A stretch of DNA of 7,798 nucleotides from positions 1 to 7,798 of the forward strand of contig NYYF01000071.1 in assembly GCA_002686675.1 (NCBI GenBank), given 5' to 3'. How positions within the stretch are numbered: position 1 is the stretch's first letter; each line of letters begins with the position of its first letter. Below, piece by piece: positions 1 through 7,290 of this stretch. The DNA comes from Fidelibacterota bacterium. Lineage in GTDB: Bacteria; Marinisomatota; Marinisomatia; Marinisomatales; UBA8229. A model generated the notes under the pieces. That model was given only the letters and a program-made list of their open reading frames with translations, ran no database searches and was not told the origin of the DNA. A program made the translations under genes and the position numbers.

Positions 1-876
1 GTTATTGGAAAGGGATCAACAATTGGAGAAAAATTAATAAATGATCGTCAGATTCCTCTGGTTTCTTTTACAGGTTCATGTAAAATGGGGAGACATGTGA
101 GCAAAACCGTTGCTGGTCGATTTGGCAAAACAATTTTAGAGTTAGGTGGAAACAATGCTCTTATTGTTGATGAAACTGCTAATATGGATTTGGTTATTCC
201 TGCAGTTGTTTTTGGAGCGGTGGGAACGGCAGGTCAACGGTGCACATCCACCCGCAGGGTACTGGTTCATCAGAAACGTAACGATGAGCTCGTTTCGAAA
301 TTGGTTCATGCCTATGGACAGGTACATTCCGGTGATCCTTTGGATTCTGATACATTATTGGGACCCCTGGTAAACAAGTCAGCTGTTTCCCTCTTCATGA
401 ATGCGATGAAAGAAATTGAGAAAAGTGGAGGAACAGTACTCTATGGCGGGAAGAAAAAGGAAGGACAAGGATATTTTGTGGAGCCAACTCTGGTCAAAGC
501 AGAAAATCACTGGGATATTGTACAGGATGAAACATTTGCACCAATTCTCTACTTAATTCCCTTTGATTCAATAGAAGAAGCAATTGCATTGCACAATCAG
601 GTTCCTCAGGGCTTGTCATCGTCACTGTTTACCACTAGTGTTGAACATGCAGAATTGTTTTTATCCTCCAGAGGAAGTGACTGTGGAATCGCTAACATCA
701 ACATTGGTACATCCGGAGCAGAGATTGGCGGTGCTTTTGGGGGTGAAAAAGAAACTGGTGGCGGGCGTGAATCCGGTTCCGATTCATGGAAACAATACAT
801 GCGACGCCAGACAAATACAATAAACTGGAGCAAGGAACTTCCTTTGGCTCAGGGAATTAAATTTAATCTTTCTTGA
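1..876 (+). CDS. ALDH7-family alpha-aminoadipic semialdehyde dehydrogenase, 5'-truncated by window edge
   Basis: NAD(P)-dependent aldehyde dehydrogenase of the antiquitin/ALDH7 type, which oxidises alpha-aminoadipic semialdehyde (in equilibrium with piperideine-6-carboxylate) to aminoadipate in lysine catabolism. The frame is open from base 1, so the 291 codons seen are the C-terminal part of a protein that is usually about 500 residues. Visible landmarks are FTGS near the left edge, ELGGNNA with the general-base Glu (codon 139-141), and GQRCTSTRR with the catalytic Cys (241-243). The Glu-Cys spacing of 34 residues is canonical. ETFAP follows with its cofactor Glu at 529-531. The C-terminus, with [18 protein letters not shown] and RRQTNTIN, is diagnostic of ALDH7. 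The Arg just before the catalytic Cys is, in human ALDH7A1, a ligand of the substrate carboxylate (from memory of the structure). The family assignment is firm; the exact physiological substrate is inferred. An ATG at 85 is internal and not the start. No partner lysine-degradation gene is visible. Confidence 0.93.
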   Translation, partial: VIGKGSTIGEKLINDRQIPLVSFTGSCKMGRHVSKTVAGRFGKTILELGGNNALIVDETANMDLVIPAVVFGAVGTAGQRCTSTRRVLVHQKRNDELVSKLVHAYGQVHSGDPLDSDTLLGPLVNKSAVSLFMNAMKEIEKSGGTVLYGGKKKEGQGYFVEPTLVKAENHWDIVQDETFAPILYLIPFDSIEEAIALHNQVPQGLSSSLFTTSVEHAELFLSSRGSDCGIANINIGTSGAEIGGAFGGEKETGGGRESGSDSWKQYMRRQTNTINWSKELPLAQGIKFNLS

Positions 877-978
877 GTTGTATATTACCTAACAACCGGA
901 ACGATATTTTAATCAGGAAATAGAATAGTTTTGCTACATTTTCTTTATCCTTACCCTTATCCCGAATCCAATTAATTT

Positions 979-1677
979 ATGCCCGTTAAAAAAGGAACTC
1001 TTTTTATTGTTTCAACACCAATAGGAAATTTGGCGGATATTACGTTCAGGGCAGTGGAAACGCTCAAGACCGTGTCGTTCATTGCAGCAGAAGACACACG
1101 GCGTACACGTAAACTTTTGAATCACTTTGAAATAAAAACAAAATTGATCAGTTATTATGAACATAATCGTTTTGCTCGGATCCCTCAGATACTGCAACAC
1201 CTGGAATCTGGAAAAGATGTAGCGGTTGTAACCGATGCAGGGACTCCTGGCGTGTCAGATCCTGCCTACAAATTGATTCGATCTGTCATCCAGGTTGATG
1301 TGAAAGTGGAGCCTATTCCGGGGCCTTCCGCTTTTTTAACCGCCCTGGTTGCTTCCGGTCTTCCAACGGATCGTTTTCTTTTTGTAGGGTTTCTCCCTCC
1401 CAAGAAAGGAAGAAGAAAAAAGTTGAGTGATTTAGCCTCTCATGAAGCAACACTGATATTGTATGAAAATCCAAAAAGAGTAGTAAAAACTCTGTCAGAT
1501 ATAGCCACTTTTCTTGGAGATCGTCCAGCGGTAGTATGTCGAGAATTGACGAAGGTTCATGAAGAAATAATCCGTGGAACTATTTCGGAATTATTGTTGT
1601 ATTTTTCACAGGAATCTCCTAGGGGAGAATGTGTAATAATGATCGGAAAAGATGACCCAAATGTCTACTTCGGATAA
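979..1677 (+). CDS. rsmI: 16S rRNA (cytidine-1402-2'-O)-methyltransferase RsmI, short form
   Basis: SAM-dependent methyltransferase of the tetrapyrrole-methylase fold. RsmI adds the 2'-O-methyl group to C1402 of 16S rRNA at the ribosomal P site. The 232-residue product carries the family hallmarks in order: TPIGNL (13-18), EDTRRTRKLL (38-47), TDAGTPGVSDP (85-95), PIPGPSA (112-118), GFLPPK (137-142), YENPKR (162-167) and RELTKVHEE (188-196). Many RsmI proteins are about 270-290 residues. This one ends soon after the catalytic domain and so lacks the small C-terminal domain, as I recall is common in Bacteroidota-like lineages. The ATG at 979 fits the family N-terminus (GTLFIVSTPIGNL follows at residue 6), but no Shine-Dalgarno sequence precedes it; the upstream bases are pyrimidine-rich. 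It is the first gene of a tight cluster, and its 3' end overlaps tmk. Confidence 0.95.
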   Translation: MPVKKGTLFIVSTPIGNLADITFRAVETLKTVSFIAAEDTRRTRKLLNHFEIKTKLISYYEHNRFARIPQILQHLESGKDVAVVTDAGTPGVSDPAYKLIRSVIQVDVKVEPIPGPSAFLTALVASGLPTDRFLFVGFLPPKKGRRKKLSDLASHEATLILYENPKRVVKTLSDIATFLGDRPAVVCRELTKVHEEIIRGTISELLLYFSQESPRGECVIMIGKDDPNVYFG

Positions 1678-2296
1678 AGCTCGTTTTATTTCATTTGAAG
1701 GGATTGACGGCAGCGGTAAATCCACTCAAGCCACGTTGTTCTTAGATAAATTAATTCAAAAGGGTAAGCAAGGAATTTTAGTTCGTGAGCCGGGAGGGAC
1801 CCCAATTTCTGAGGCGATTCGACACGTTTTGCTGACGAAAGGAAATCGACAAATGGTGGCAAGAACCGAAGCCTTGCTGATGACGGCCAGTCGTTCCCAA
1901 TTGACAAAAGAGGTAATTCTACCTAATCTGGAACAGAATCGATGGGTTATAGCAGACCGATATGCAGATTCCACCCTGGCATATCAAGGCGGGGGGAGAG
2001 AATTAAACCTTGATTGGCTTGAAGATCTTAACAAATTTGCAACCTATGATTTGGAACCGAATGTTACTTTTGTCATAGATATTCTTCCAAAAGAAGCTCT
2101 TCGGAGAAGAGGACAAACCGAGGATCGGATTGAAGAAGAAGGAATAGTTTTTCAAAAACAGGTTCGGCGAACATATTTGGAATTAGCACAGCAATATTCT
2201 GACAGAATTATTGTCATTGATGGTCATATGGATAGAGAAATAATCCAGGATAATATATGGGATGAAATAAATAGGAGGTATTTTTTAACACAATGA
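1652..2296 (+). CDS. tmk: thymidylate kinase
   Basis: Phosphorylates dTMP to dTDP with ATP, an essential cytoplasmic step of dTTP synthesis. Its 214 residues match the usual 205-215. Visible elements are the P-loop FEGIDGSGKST (15-25), the dTMP-binding REPGGT (45-50), the conserved helix with LLMTASRSQL (75-84), the ADRYADSTLAYQG block (101-113) and an arginine-rich LID with RRRGQTEDRIE (151-161). The start is ambiguous between ATG 1652 and ATG 1661 in the same frame. A weak GGA at 1645-1647 is better spaced for 1652, but the extra three residues are not conserved in the family. Either choice overlaps the end of rsmI (26 or 17 bp), which suggests translational coupling. The stop overlaps the ctp start as ATGA. 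Confidence 0.96.
   Translation: MTQMSTSDKARFISFEGIDGSGKSTQATLFLDKLIQKGKQGILVREPGGTPISEAIRHVLLTKGNRQMVARTEALLMTASRSQLTKEVILPNLEQNRWVIADRYADSTLAYQGGGRELNLDWLEDLNKFATYDLEPNVTFVIDILPKEALRRRGQTEDRIEEEGIVFQKQVRRTYLELAQQYSDRIIVIDGHMDREIIQDNIWDEINRRYFLTQ
2273..2278 (+). promoter_or_regulatory. Shine-Dalgarno sequence for ctp, long spacing
   Basis: AGGAGG lies inside the last codons of tmk. It is 14 bases upstream of the ctp ATG at 2293, longer than the usual 5-9, with a run of T between. No nearer in-frame start codon exists, so the 2293 ATG is kept. The ATGA overlap with the tmk stop could help reinitiation. Confidence 0.55.
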
Positions 2297-3948
2297 AAGT
2301 AAATAACATTCAAAGAAAATATTTGTTAGTGGTTGGAATTATCATTCTTTGCGGAACTGCTTTATTTGCTGTTTCAAAAGCTGATATTTTTAAACAAGTT
2401 GCCGTATCTCAAAAATTGATAAATGATGTATACAAATATATTTTAACCAATTATGCCGATGAAATTGATGTAGAAAAATTTACTAGGAAAAGCATACGGA
2501 ATATTTTGAATGATTTGGATCCATTTACAGTCTTTATGGAACCGGAAGAAGGAGAAGGGATTGATCTCTTGACCAAAGGGAAATATGGAGGAGTTGGGAT
2601 GGAGATTGGCAAACGGGACGGGAAAATAACAGTGGTTGCACCAATGGCTGATTCTCCGACAATGAGGGCTGGAATCATTAGCGGTGATATAATTGTAAAG
2701 ATTGACACTGTTGTAGCAAAGGATATGAATTTGAACGATGTGGCAAAGCTCATAAGAGGAGAGAAAGGAACCGAGGTCACTCTCTCTATCCAAAGAGCAG
2801 GTGTGGATAATGTAATAAAGTTTACGATGATCAGGGAAGAGATTAAAGTGAAGGATGTAGCTTATTCCGGTATGTTGAATGATCGGATCGGGTATATCCT
2901 TTTGACCCGGTTTTCAAAAAATGCTGCTCCGGGTATGAAAAAAGCTATAGATCAGCTAAAGGAACAAAAAGCAGAAGCGATTATCCTGGATCTCAGAAAT
3001 AATCCTGGAGGATTGCTGCAGTCTTCAATAGATATTTTAGACATGTTTTTACCGAAAGGTGAGAAACTTCTTTCAACCAAAGGAAGGACTAAAGGTTCAA
3101 ATAGAACATTTTTCGCTAAAAAAGATCCAGTGATACCTTCCGATATAAAAGTAGCAATATTAATTAATGAAGGTAGTGCATCTGCAAGTGAAATTGTCTC
3201 GGGTGCTATCCAGGATTTAGATCGAGGAGTTATCATAGGACGCCGCTCATTTGGCAAAGGGCTTGTGCAGTCTGTATATCAGCTTGATGAGAAACGCAGA
3301 TTAAAAATGACGACAGCAAAATATTACATTCCAAGTGGCAGGCTTATCCAGAATCCGGGATATATAGATGAAGACATTATCATTGATGTATCAGAACAAG
3401 ATACACTATTTGCTACGGTTAAGGGACGAAAGGTTAAAGGAGGCGGAGGAATCATGCCCGATTATGAAGTGGAGGTTCACAAGTATGGTCCATTAACACA
3501 GGTATGTTGGAGACAAGGCATCTTTTTTACTTACGTTCAAAAAAGAAAACAAAACTATTCATCATTTGATGAAGTACTAGCAACTGATGGTCTTCTAGAA
3601 GATTTTTATGTGTATTTGAAAGAACAGGATTTAGATATTAGTATTGATGGTGAGTCCCATTACAATGATTTCAAGGCTAAATTATCTTCAATTGACAGTA
3701 CGAACACAGAGTTAAACGGCGCTTTTGAAATAATAGATGGATTTTTTGTCGAGAAAGAAGCCTCCTTATTTGATAAAGAGTCTGAGGATATTCGAAAGTG
3801 GCTTCTTGCTGAATTTGCCAATCATTACAATGGAAAGGAAGGTAGGATTCAATTCACTTTACAAAGTGATGAACATGTGGAAAAAGCAATCTCTATTTTA
3901 GATGATCAGGTGGCCTATAGGAACGTACTTAAATTGGAAAATGAATAA
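2293..3948 (+). CDS. C-terminal processing peptidase, S41 family, PDZ domain, membrane-anchored
   Basis: Serine protease of the CtpA/Prc family that cleaves proteins near their C-terminus outside the cytoplasmic membrane. A basic start (KVNNIQRK) is followed by a hydrophobic segment at about residues 10-27, a signal anchor or uncleaved signal with no lipobox visible. A PDZ domain covers about 97-180 (KYGGVGMEI, then SGDIIVKID). The peptidase domain includes DLRNNPGG (233-240), the nucleophile Ser297 within GSASASEI and the general-base Lys322 within SFGKGLVQ. The Ser-Lys spacing of 25 is the same as in E. coli Prc (S452/K477). After the GGGGIMPD loop (383-390) comes a C-terminal region of about 160 residues without a motif I can name. 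Such tails are common in CTPs of FCB bacteria. The enzyme looks catalytically intact. Substrates cannot be inferred from the neighbours. The gene overlaps tmk by 4 bp and is probably the last gene of its transcript. Confidence 0.93.
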   Translation: MKVNNIQRKYLLVVGIIILCGTALFAVSKADIFKQVAVSQKLINDVYKYILTNYADEIDVEKFTRKSIRNILNDLDPFTVFMEPEEGEGIDLLTKGKYGGVGMEIGKRDGKITVVAPMADSPTMRAGIISGDIIVKIDTVVAKDMNLNDVAKLIRGEKGTEVTLSIQRAGVDNVIKFTMIREEIKVKDVAYSGMLNDRIGYILLTRFSKNAAPGMKKAIDQLKEQKAEAIILDLRNNPGGLLQSSIDILDMFLPKGEKLLSTKGRTKGSNRTFFAKKDPVIPSDIKVAILINEGSASASEIVSGAIQDLDRGVIIGRRSFGKGLVQSVYQLDEKRRLKMTTAKYYIPSGRLIQNPGYIDEDIIIDVSEQDTLFATVKGRKVKGGGGIMPDYEVEVHKYGPLTQVCWRQGIFFTYVQKRKQNYSSFDEVLATDGLLEDFYVYLKEQDLDISIDGESHYNDFKAKLSSIDSTNTELNGAFEIIDGFFVEKEASLFDKESEDIRKWLLAEFANHYNGKEGRIQFTLQSDEHVEKAISILDDQVAYRNVLKLENE

Positions 3949-3999
3949 AATCGTTGGAAATATTCTTCCAAGGAAATATATGTTTTTCAGTAAATTTAT

Positions 4000-4028
4000 T
4001 TGCTTTTGTCAGTCGAGTCTATGATAAT
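4000..4028 (+). promoter_or_regulatory. possible sigma70-like promoter for tRNA-Val
   Basis: TTGCTT (4000-4005) and GATAAT (4023-4028) are separated by 17 bp. This would place a transcription start near 4035, about 30 bases before the mature tRNA 5' end. The -10 hexamer is good, while the -35 matches only its TTG. The call rests on position and spacing only, in an AT-rich spacer where such matches occur by chance. Confidence 0.3.
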
Positions 4029-4065
4029 GTTTGAAATCTTAGGAATATTTCTTTTCAATGACTAC

Positions 4066-4139
4066 GGGCGATTAGCTCAGTTGGTTAGAGTGCCTGCTTG
4101 ACATGCAGGAGGTCACTGGTTCAAATCCTGTATCGCCCA
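4066..4139 (+). tRNA. tRNA-Val (anticodon GAC)
   Basis: A complete cloverleaf can be folded by eye. The acceptor stem GGGCGAT/ATCGCCC (4066-4072 with 4132-4138) is perfect. The D arm is GCTC...GAGT with the usual AGTTGGTTA loop. The anticodon stem CCTGC/GCAGG is perfect around loop TTGACAT, giving GAC at 4100-4102, which reads the valine codons GUC and GUU. The T arm is ACTGG-TTCAAAT-CCTGT with discriminator A at 4139. The T stem has one T-T mismatch (positions 51 and 63 in standard numbering). CCA is not encoded: the bases after the discriminator read CAA. The gene stands alone between ctp and thrS and may have its own promoter. Confidence 0.96.
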
Positions 4140-4271
4140 CAATAATTAATTTCAATTATCAGTAATGAACAAAAATATTAATTGGTATCTAAATTTTTCC
4201 TGTAAGATTTTCCAATATTTTCAGCGCATACAGGTACCTTTTATTTTTTTATTTGTATTTTATCCTATTAA

Positions 4272-6230
4272 GTGAAGAACAAAATTACCCTTACATTTCC
4301 TGATAATAGTACCCGTATGTATCCGACAGGGACTACCCTGCTTGAAGTTGCAGAAAGTATCGGAACGCGTTTAGCTAAGGATGCCGTTGCAGCACAAATA
4401 AATGGGAAACTGACAGATTTAACGGAAGCTATTGATATTGATGCAGATATTAATATTATCACAGGGGATAGTGCCGATGGACATGAAGTATTATTGCACA
4501 GCACAGCACATCTTATGGCTCAGGCTGTAAAAGAATTATTTCCCAATGCCAGAGTAACTATCGGTCCAGCGATTGAAAACCGTTTTTACTATGATTTTGA
4601 TGTTGAAAATCCCTTTACTGATGAAGACCTTGCTAGTATCGAAGAAAAGATGAGAGAACTGGCTCGAAATAATTATCCGGTGAAACGAAAGGTTTTCTCC
4701 AAAGATGAGGCTATTGACCTTTTTAAATCAATGGATGAAAACTATAAAGTTGAAATTATTCAGGAAATTTCTCCGGAAGAAACACTGTCTGCCTATCAGC
4801 AAGATAATTTTATTGATTTGTGCAGGGGACCCCATGTTCCAGCAACAGGAAGGATTAAATATTTCAAAATTCTCAATTCTTCTGGTGCATACTGGCGTGG
4901 AGATGAAAACAATAAAATGCTGCAGCGGATTTACGGAACAGTTTTTAATACAAAAAAAGAATTGAAAGATTATCTTCACATGCTTGAAGAAGCAAAAAAA
5001 CGGGATCATCGAAAATTAGGGAAAGAGCTGGAGTTATTTGCATTTGATGATGAGATAGGACCAGGACTTCCTCTTTGGCTCCCCAAAGGGACCATCATTA
5101 TTGAAGAACTTGAAAAGTTAGCGAAAGTGACCGAAGGAAAAGCAGGATACCAAAGGGTTCGCACGCCCCATTTAACAAAAGGAAGTCTTTATAAAAAATC
5201 CGGACATTTAAAGCATTATAAAGAAAGTATGTATCCTGCCATGGATGTTGATGGGATCGATTATTATGTAAAACCGATGAACTGCCCGCATCATCATAAG
5301 ATTTATGCATCTGTACCACGGAGTTACCGGGATCTTCCATTGCGATTAGCAGAATATGGTACCTGTTACCGATATGAAAAATCAGGCGAACTTTTCGGTC
5401 TTATGAGGGTTAGGAGCATGCAGATGAATGATGCTCATATTTACTGCACCAAAGAACAATTTAAAGAAGAATTTTTATCAGTTTGTCAGATGTATTTAAT
5501 GTATTTCAAAATTTTTGGAATTGATAAGTATGAAATGGAATTATGTCTTCATTCTTCTGAGGGTTTAGGTAAGAAATATGTGAATGAGCCAGAGTTATGG
5601 ATTCAAACGGAACAGGATGTACGGAAAGCCCTGGATGAGGGTGGTATCAATTATATAGAAAAATCAGGCGATGCTGCTTTTTACGGGCCGAAGATTGACG
5701 TCCAGGTTTGGAGTACTATCGGTCGGAAATTTACTCTGGCAACAAATCAGGTAGATTTTGCCATTCCATCTTTATTTGGCTTAAATTACACGAATGAAAG
5801 AGGAGAAGAAGCAACACCGTTGTGTATTCACCGGGCACCTCTTGGGACCCATGAAAGATTTGTCGGGTTTTTAATTGAACATTATAGTGCTGATTTTCCT
5901 CTTTGGTTAGCTCCGATACAAGTGGCTATTTTAACTGTTTCTGAGAAGGTGGAAAATTATGCTAAATCTGTACAATCTAATCTGAAGAATGTTGATATCA
6001 GGGTTGAATTGGATGATCGTCCTGACAAAATTGGAGCAAAGATACGTCTGGCAGAATTATCTAAGATAAATGTAATGCTAATCATTGGAGAAAAGGAAGC
6101 AAAGGAGAACACTGTTTCCGTCCGTCGTAGATTTGAGGGAGATATTGGATCTATGAATTTAGATAGCTTTTCTTCTAAATTAGTCGAGGAAATTAATCAA
6201 AGGAGGAATACATATCGCAAAGAAGGCTAA
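4272..6230 (+). CDS. thrS: threonyl-tRNA synthetase
   Basis: Charges tRNA-Thr with threonine and hydrolyses mischarged Ser-tRNA-Thr. The 652 residues match the full-length bacterial enzyme. An N-terminal TGS domain (about 3-62) precedes the editing domain with HSTAH (His76, His80) and CRGPH (Cys184, His188). The class II catalytic core (about 240-540) has Zn ligands Cys338 (MNCPH), His389 (NDAHIY) and His520 (CIHRA). The Cys338-His389 spacing equals the E. coli one. A C-terminal anticodon-binding domain starts near PIQVAIL. Motif 2 reads VRSMQMNDAH instead of the common VRGFTQDDAH, and motif 3 has IHRAPLGTHERF, so this is a divergent subtype. The start is GTG 4272: an in-frame TAA sits directly before it (4269-4271), and the next ATG (4317) would cut into the TGS domain. 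No Shine-Dalgarno sequence is seen. thrS heads the translation cluster, and its last 17 bp overlap infC. Confidence 0.97.
   Translation: MKNKITLTFPDNSTRMYPTGTTLLEVAESIGTRLAKDAVAAQINGKLTDLTEAIDIDADINIITGDSADGHEVLLHSTAHLMAQAVKELFPNARVTIGPAIENRFYYDFDVENPFTDEDLASIEEKMRELARNNYPVKRKVFSKDEAIDLFKSMDENYKVEIIQEISPEETLSAYQQDNFIDLCRGPHVPATGRIKYFKILNSSGAYWRGDENNKMLQRIYGTVFNTKKELKDYLHMLEEAKKRDHRKLGKELELFAFDDEIGPGLPLWLPKGTIIIEELEKLAKVTEGKAGYQRVRTPHLTKGSLYKKSGHLKHYKESMYPAMDVDGIDYYVKPMNCPHHHKIYASVPRSYRDLPLRLAEYGTCYRYEKSGELFGLMRVRSMQMNDAHIYCTKEQFKEEFLSVCQMYLMYFKIFGIDKYEMELCLHSSEGLGKKYVNEPELWIQTEQDVRKALDEGGINYIEKSGDAAFYGPKIDVQVWSTIGRKFTLATNQVDFAIPSLFGLNYTNERGEEATPLCIHRAPLGTHERFVGFLIEHYSADFPLWLAPIQVAILTVSEKVENYAKSVQSNLKNVDIRVELDDRPDKIGAKIRLAELSKINVMLIIGEKEAKENTVSVRRRFEGDIGSMNLDSFSSKLVEEINQRRNTYRKEG
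6201..6206 (+). promoter_or_regulatory. Shine-Dalgarno sequence that fixes the infC start
   Basis: A perfect AGGAGG (extended by A's at 6199-6200) near the end of thrS. Seven bases later comes ATC at 6214, in the infC frame. No ATG, GTG or TTG exists in that frame near this site, so the site points to ATC as the initiation codon. Confidence 0.8.
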
Positions 6231-6726
6231 AGCACGCGTAAACGAAGATATCACTGCAGACCAGGTACGTTTGATATCTGAGAAGGGAAAACAGTTAGGA
6301 ATTCTTCCGTTGGAAGAAGCATTAGAAAATGCTCAGGACGCCGGGTTAGATCTTATTGAAATATCTCGAGATGCAGAACCGCCGGTATGTAAATTAGTGG
6401 ATTATGGAAAATTAAAATATGAAAAGAAGAAAAAAGCACATTTAAGTAAAAAGAAACAGCATGTGGTAAAATTGAAAGAGATTCGACTTCGTCCTCGAAT
6501 TGATATCCATGATCTGGAGACAAAAATGAACATGGGAAGAAAATTTTTAACAGATGGATGTAAATTAAAAGTAACTTTGATGTTTCGTGGAAGAGAGATG
6601 TCCCGCTTGGATTTAGGTGATATTGTTATGGAGAAAGTTGTTGAAATGCTGAAAGATATAGCAGTGATAGAAAAGCAGAATCCCATGGAAGGGAGAAGGA
6701 TGTCTCTCATCTTCGCCGCAATATAG
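6214..6726 (+). CDS. infC: translation initiation factor IF-3, ATC start codon
   Basis: IF3 binds the 30S subunit, prevents premature 50S joining and rejects non-standard start codons and wrong initiator tRNAs. Starting at ATC 6214 gives 170 residues, the normal IF3 length, beginning AKKAKARVNEDI after the initiator. This matches the family N-terminus of basic residues followed by RINEEI. The N-domain runs to LVDYGKLKYE, a lysine-rich linker (KKKKAHLSKKK) follows, and the C-domain has VKLKEIRLRPRID, FRGREMSR and the terminal EGRRMSLIF. A start search limited to ATG/GTG/TTG gives TTG 6271, which would remove 19 conserved residues and has no ribosome-binding site. The frame is closed by a TAG at 6181. 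Non-canonical starts are well known for infC (AUU in E. coli) and allow IF3 to repress its own translation. The start overlaps the thrS end by 17 bp. Confidence 0.93.
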   Translation: MAKKAKARVNEDITADQVRLISEKGKQLGILPLEEALENAQDAGLDLIEISRDAEPPVCKLVDYGKLKYEKKKKAHLSKKKQHVVKLKEIRLRPRIDIHDLETKMNMGRKFLTDGCKLKVTLMFRGREMSRLDLGDIVMEKVVEMLKDIAVIEKQNPMEGRRMSLIFAAI

Positions 6727-6735
6727 GAGAACCAG

Positions 6736-6930
6736 ATGCCGAAACAAAAAACAAGAAGAGGTGCCGCTAAACGATTTAGATTGACAGGTAGCGGTAAACT
6801 AAAACGAAATAAAGCAAACCATAGACACATGCTAATCCGGCGTTCGAAAGGCGTTAAGCGTAAGATGCGGAATGCTGCCATTGTTGACGGATCAGACAGT
6901 CAGAAAGTCCGCCGGATGCTTGGTGTTTAA
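6736..6930 (+). CDS. rpmI: 50S ribosomal protein L35
   Basis: Small basic protein of the large ribosomal subunit, 64 residues, the normal L35 length. The start [20 protein letters not shown] and the downstream [10 protein letters not shown] and VRRML segments are family signatures. AGGAGA (6725-6730) overlaps the infC stop and lies 5 bases before the ATG. The gene is 9 bp after infC and 11 bp before rplT, the conserved IF3-L35-L20 order. Confidence 0.97.
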   Translation: MPKQKTRRGAAKRFRLTGSGKLKRNKANHRHMLIRRSKGVKRKMRNAAIVDGSDSQKVRRMLGV

Positions 6931-6941
6931 AGGAGAAAATA

Positions 6942-7289
6942 ATGCCCAGAGCAAATAGTTCTGTTCCAAGGCACAGACGACATAGAAAGATCGTAAAGCA
7001 GGCCAAGGGCTACTATGGTGCCCGGAGCCGCACTTATAAAGCCGCAAAAGACGCAGTCACAAAGGCTGGATTATATGCCTATCGTGACCGTCGACAAAGG
7101 AAGCGTCAATTCCGACGTTTATGGATATTGCGGATTAATGCTGCGGCACGACTCCATGGTATGTCCTATTCTGTTTTTATAGCAGGATTGAAATCAAAGG
7201 GAATCGAATTAAACAGAAAGGCGCTTGCTGACCTGGCTGTGAATAACCCTGAGACCTTTGGTGAATTAGTAAGTACAATCCAGAAATAA
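6942..7289 (+). CDS. rplT: 50S ribosomal protein L20
   Basis: Early 50S assembly protein that binds 23S rRNA. In several bacteria it also represses the infC-rpmI-rplT mRNA by binding a structure that mimics its rRNA site. The 115 residues have the expected very basic N-terminal extension ([17 protein letters not shown]), followed by the globular part with [35 protein letters not shown] and the C-terminal FGELV. AGGAG (6931-6935) is 6 bases before the ATG. I did not identify an L20-binding leader structure in this window. pheS begins one base after the stop. Confidence 0.97.
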   Translation: MPRANSSVPRHRRHRKIVKQAKGYYGARSRTYKAAKDAVTKAGLYAYRDRRQRKRQFRRLWILRINAAARLHGMSYSVFIAGLKSKGIELNRKALADLAVNNPETFGELVSTIQK

Positions 7290-7290
7290 C

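Noticed and set aside
877..896. GTTGT/ACAAC inverted repeat after the aldehyde dehydrogenase as terminator
   Set aside because: Only 5 bp with a 10-base loop and no T-run.
2443..2793. Reverse-strand open frames within ctp (about 110 codons)
   Set aside because: Two overlapping frames antisense to a well-conserved gene, low-complexity hydrophobic/serine content, no family resemblance.
3954..3971. Short inverted repeat TTGGAA-ATATTC-TTCCAA just after ctp, as a terminator
   Set aside because: The stem is only 6 bp and no U-tract follows directly; a weak terminator is possible but not supported. The nearby direct repeat GGAAATAT (3956-3963 and 3972-3979) is short and AT-rich.
4142..4159. ATAATT/AATTAT inverted repeat after the tRNA as terminator
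   Set aside because: Six A-T pairs only, no GC core and no T-run; expected by chance in such AT-rich sequence.
4181..4250. Structured thrS leader (T-box or tRNA-like operator): ATTGG/CCAAT, CCTGTA/TACAGG followed by a T-rich run
   Set aside because: The stems are 5-6 bp with loops of over 20 bases and overlap one another. No T-box sequence or anticodon-like hairpin is recognisable.
6271..6726. infC starting at TTG 6271
   Set aside because: It would delete the conserved N-terminus and has no ribosome-binding site; the SD-ATC pair at 6201-6216 explains the gene better.
6230..6745. L20-binding autoregulatory leader in the infC-rpmI region
   Set aside because: Known in other bacteria, but I could not identify the rRNA-mimic pseudoknot by eye; a covariance-model search would be needed.
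6402..6881. 159-codon reverse-strand open frame across infC and rpmI
   Set aside because: It lies antisense to two certain genes, its translation resembles no family I know, and it is best explained as a shadow of lysine/arginine-rich coding sequence.
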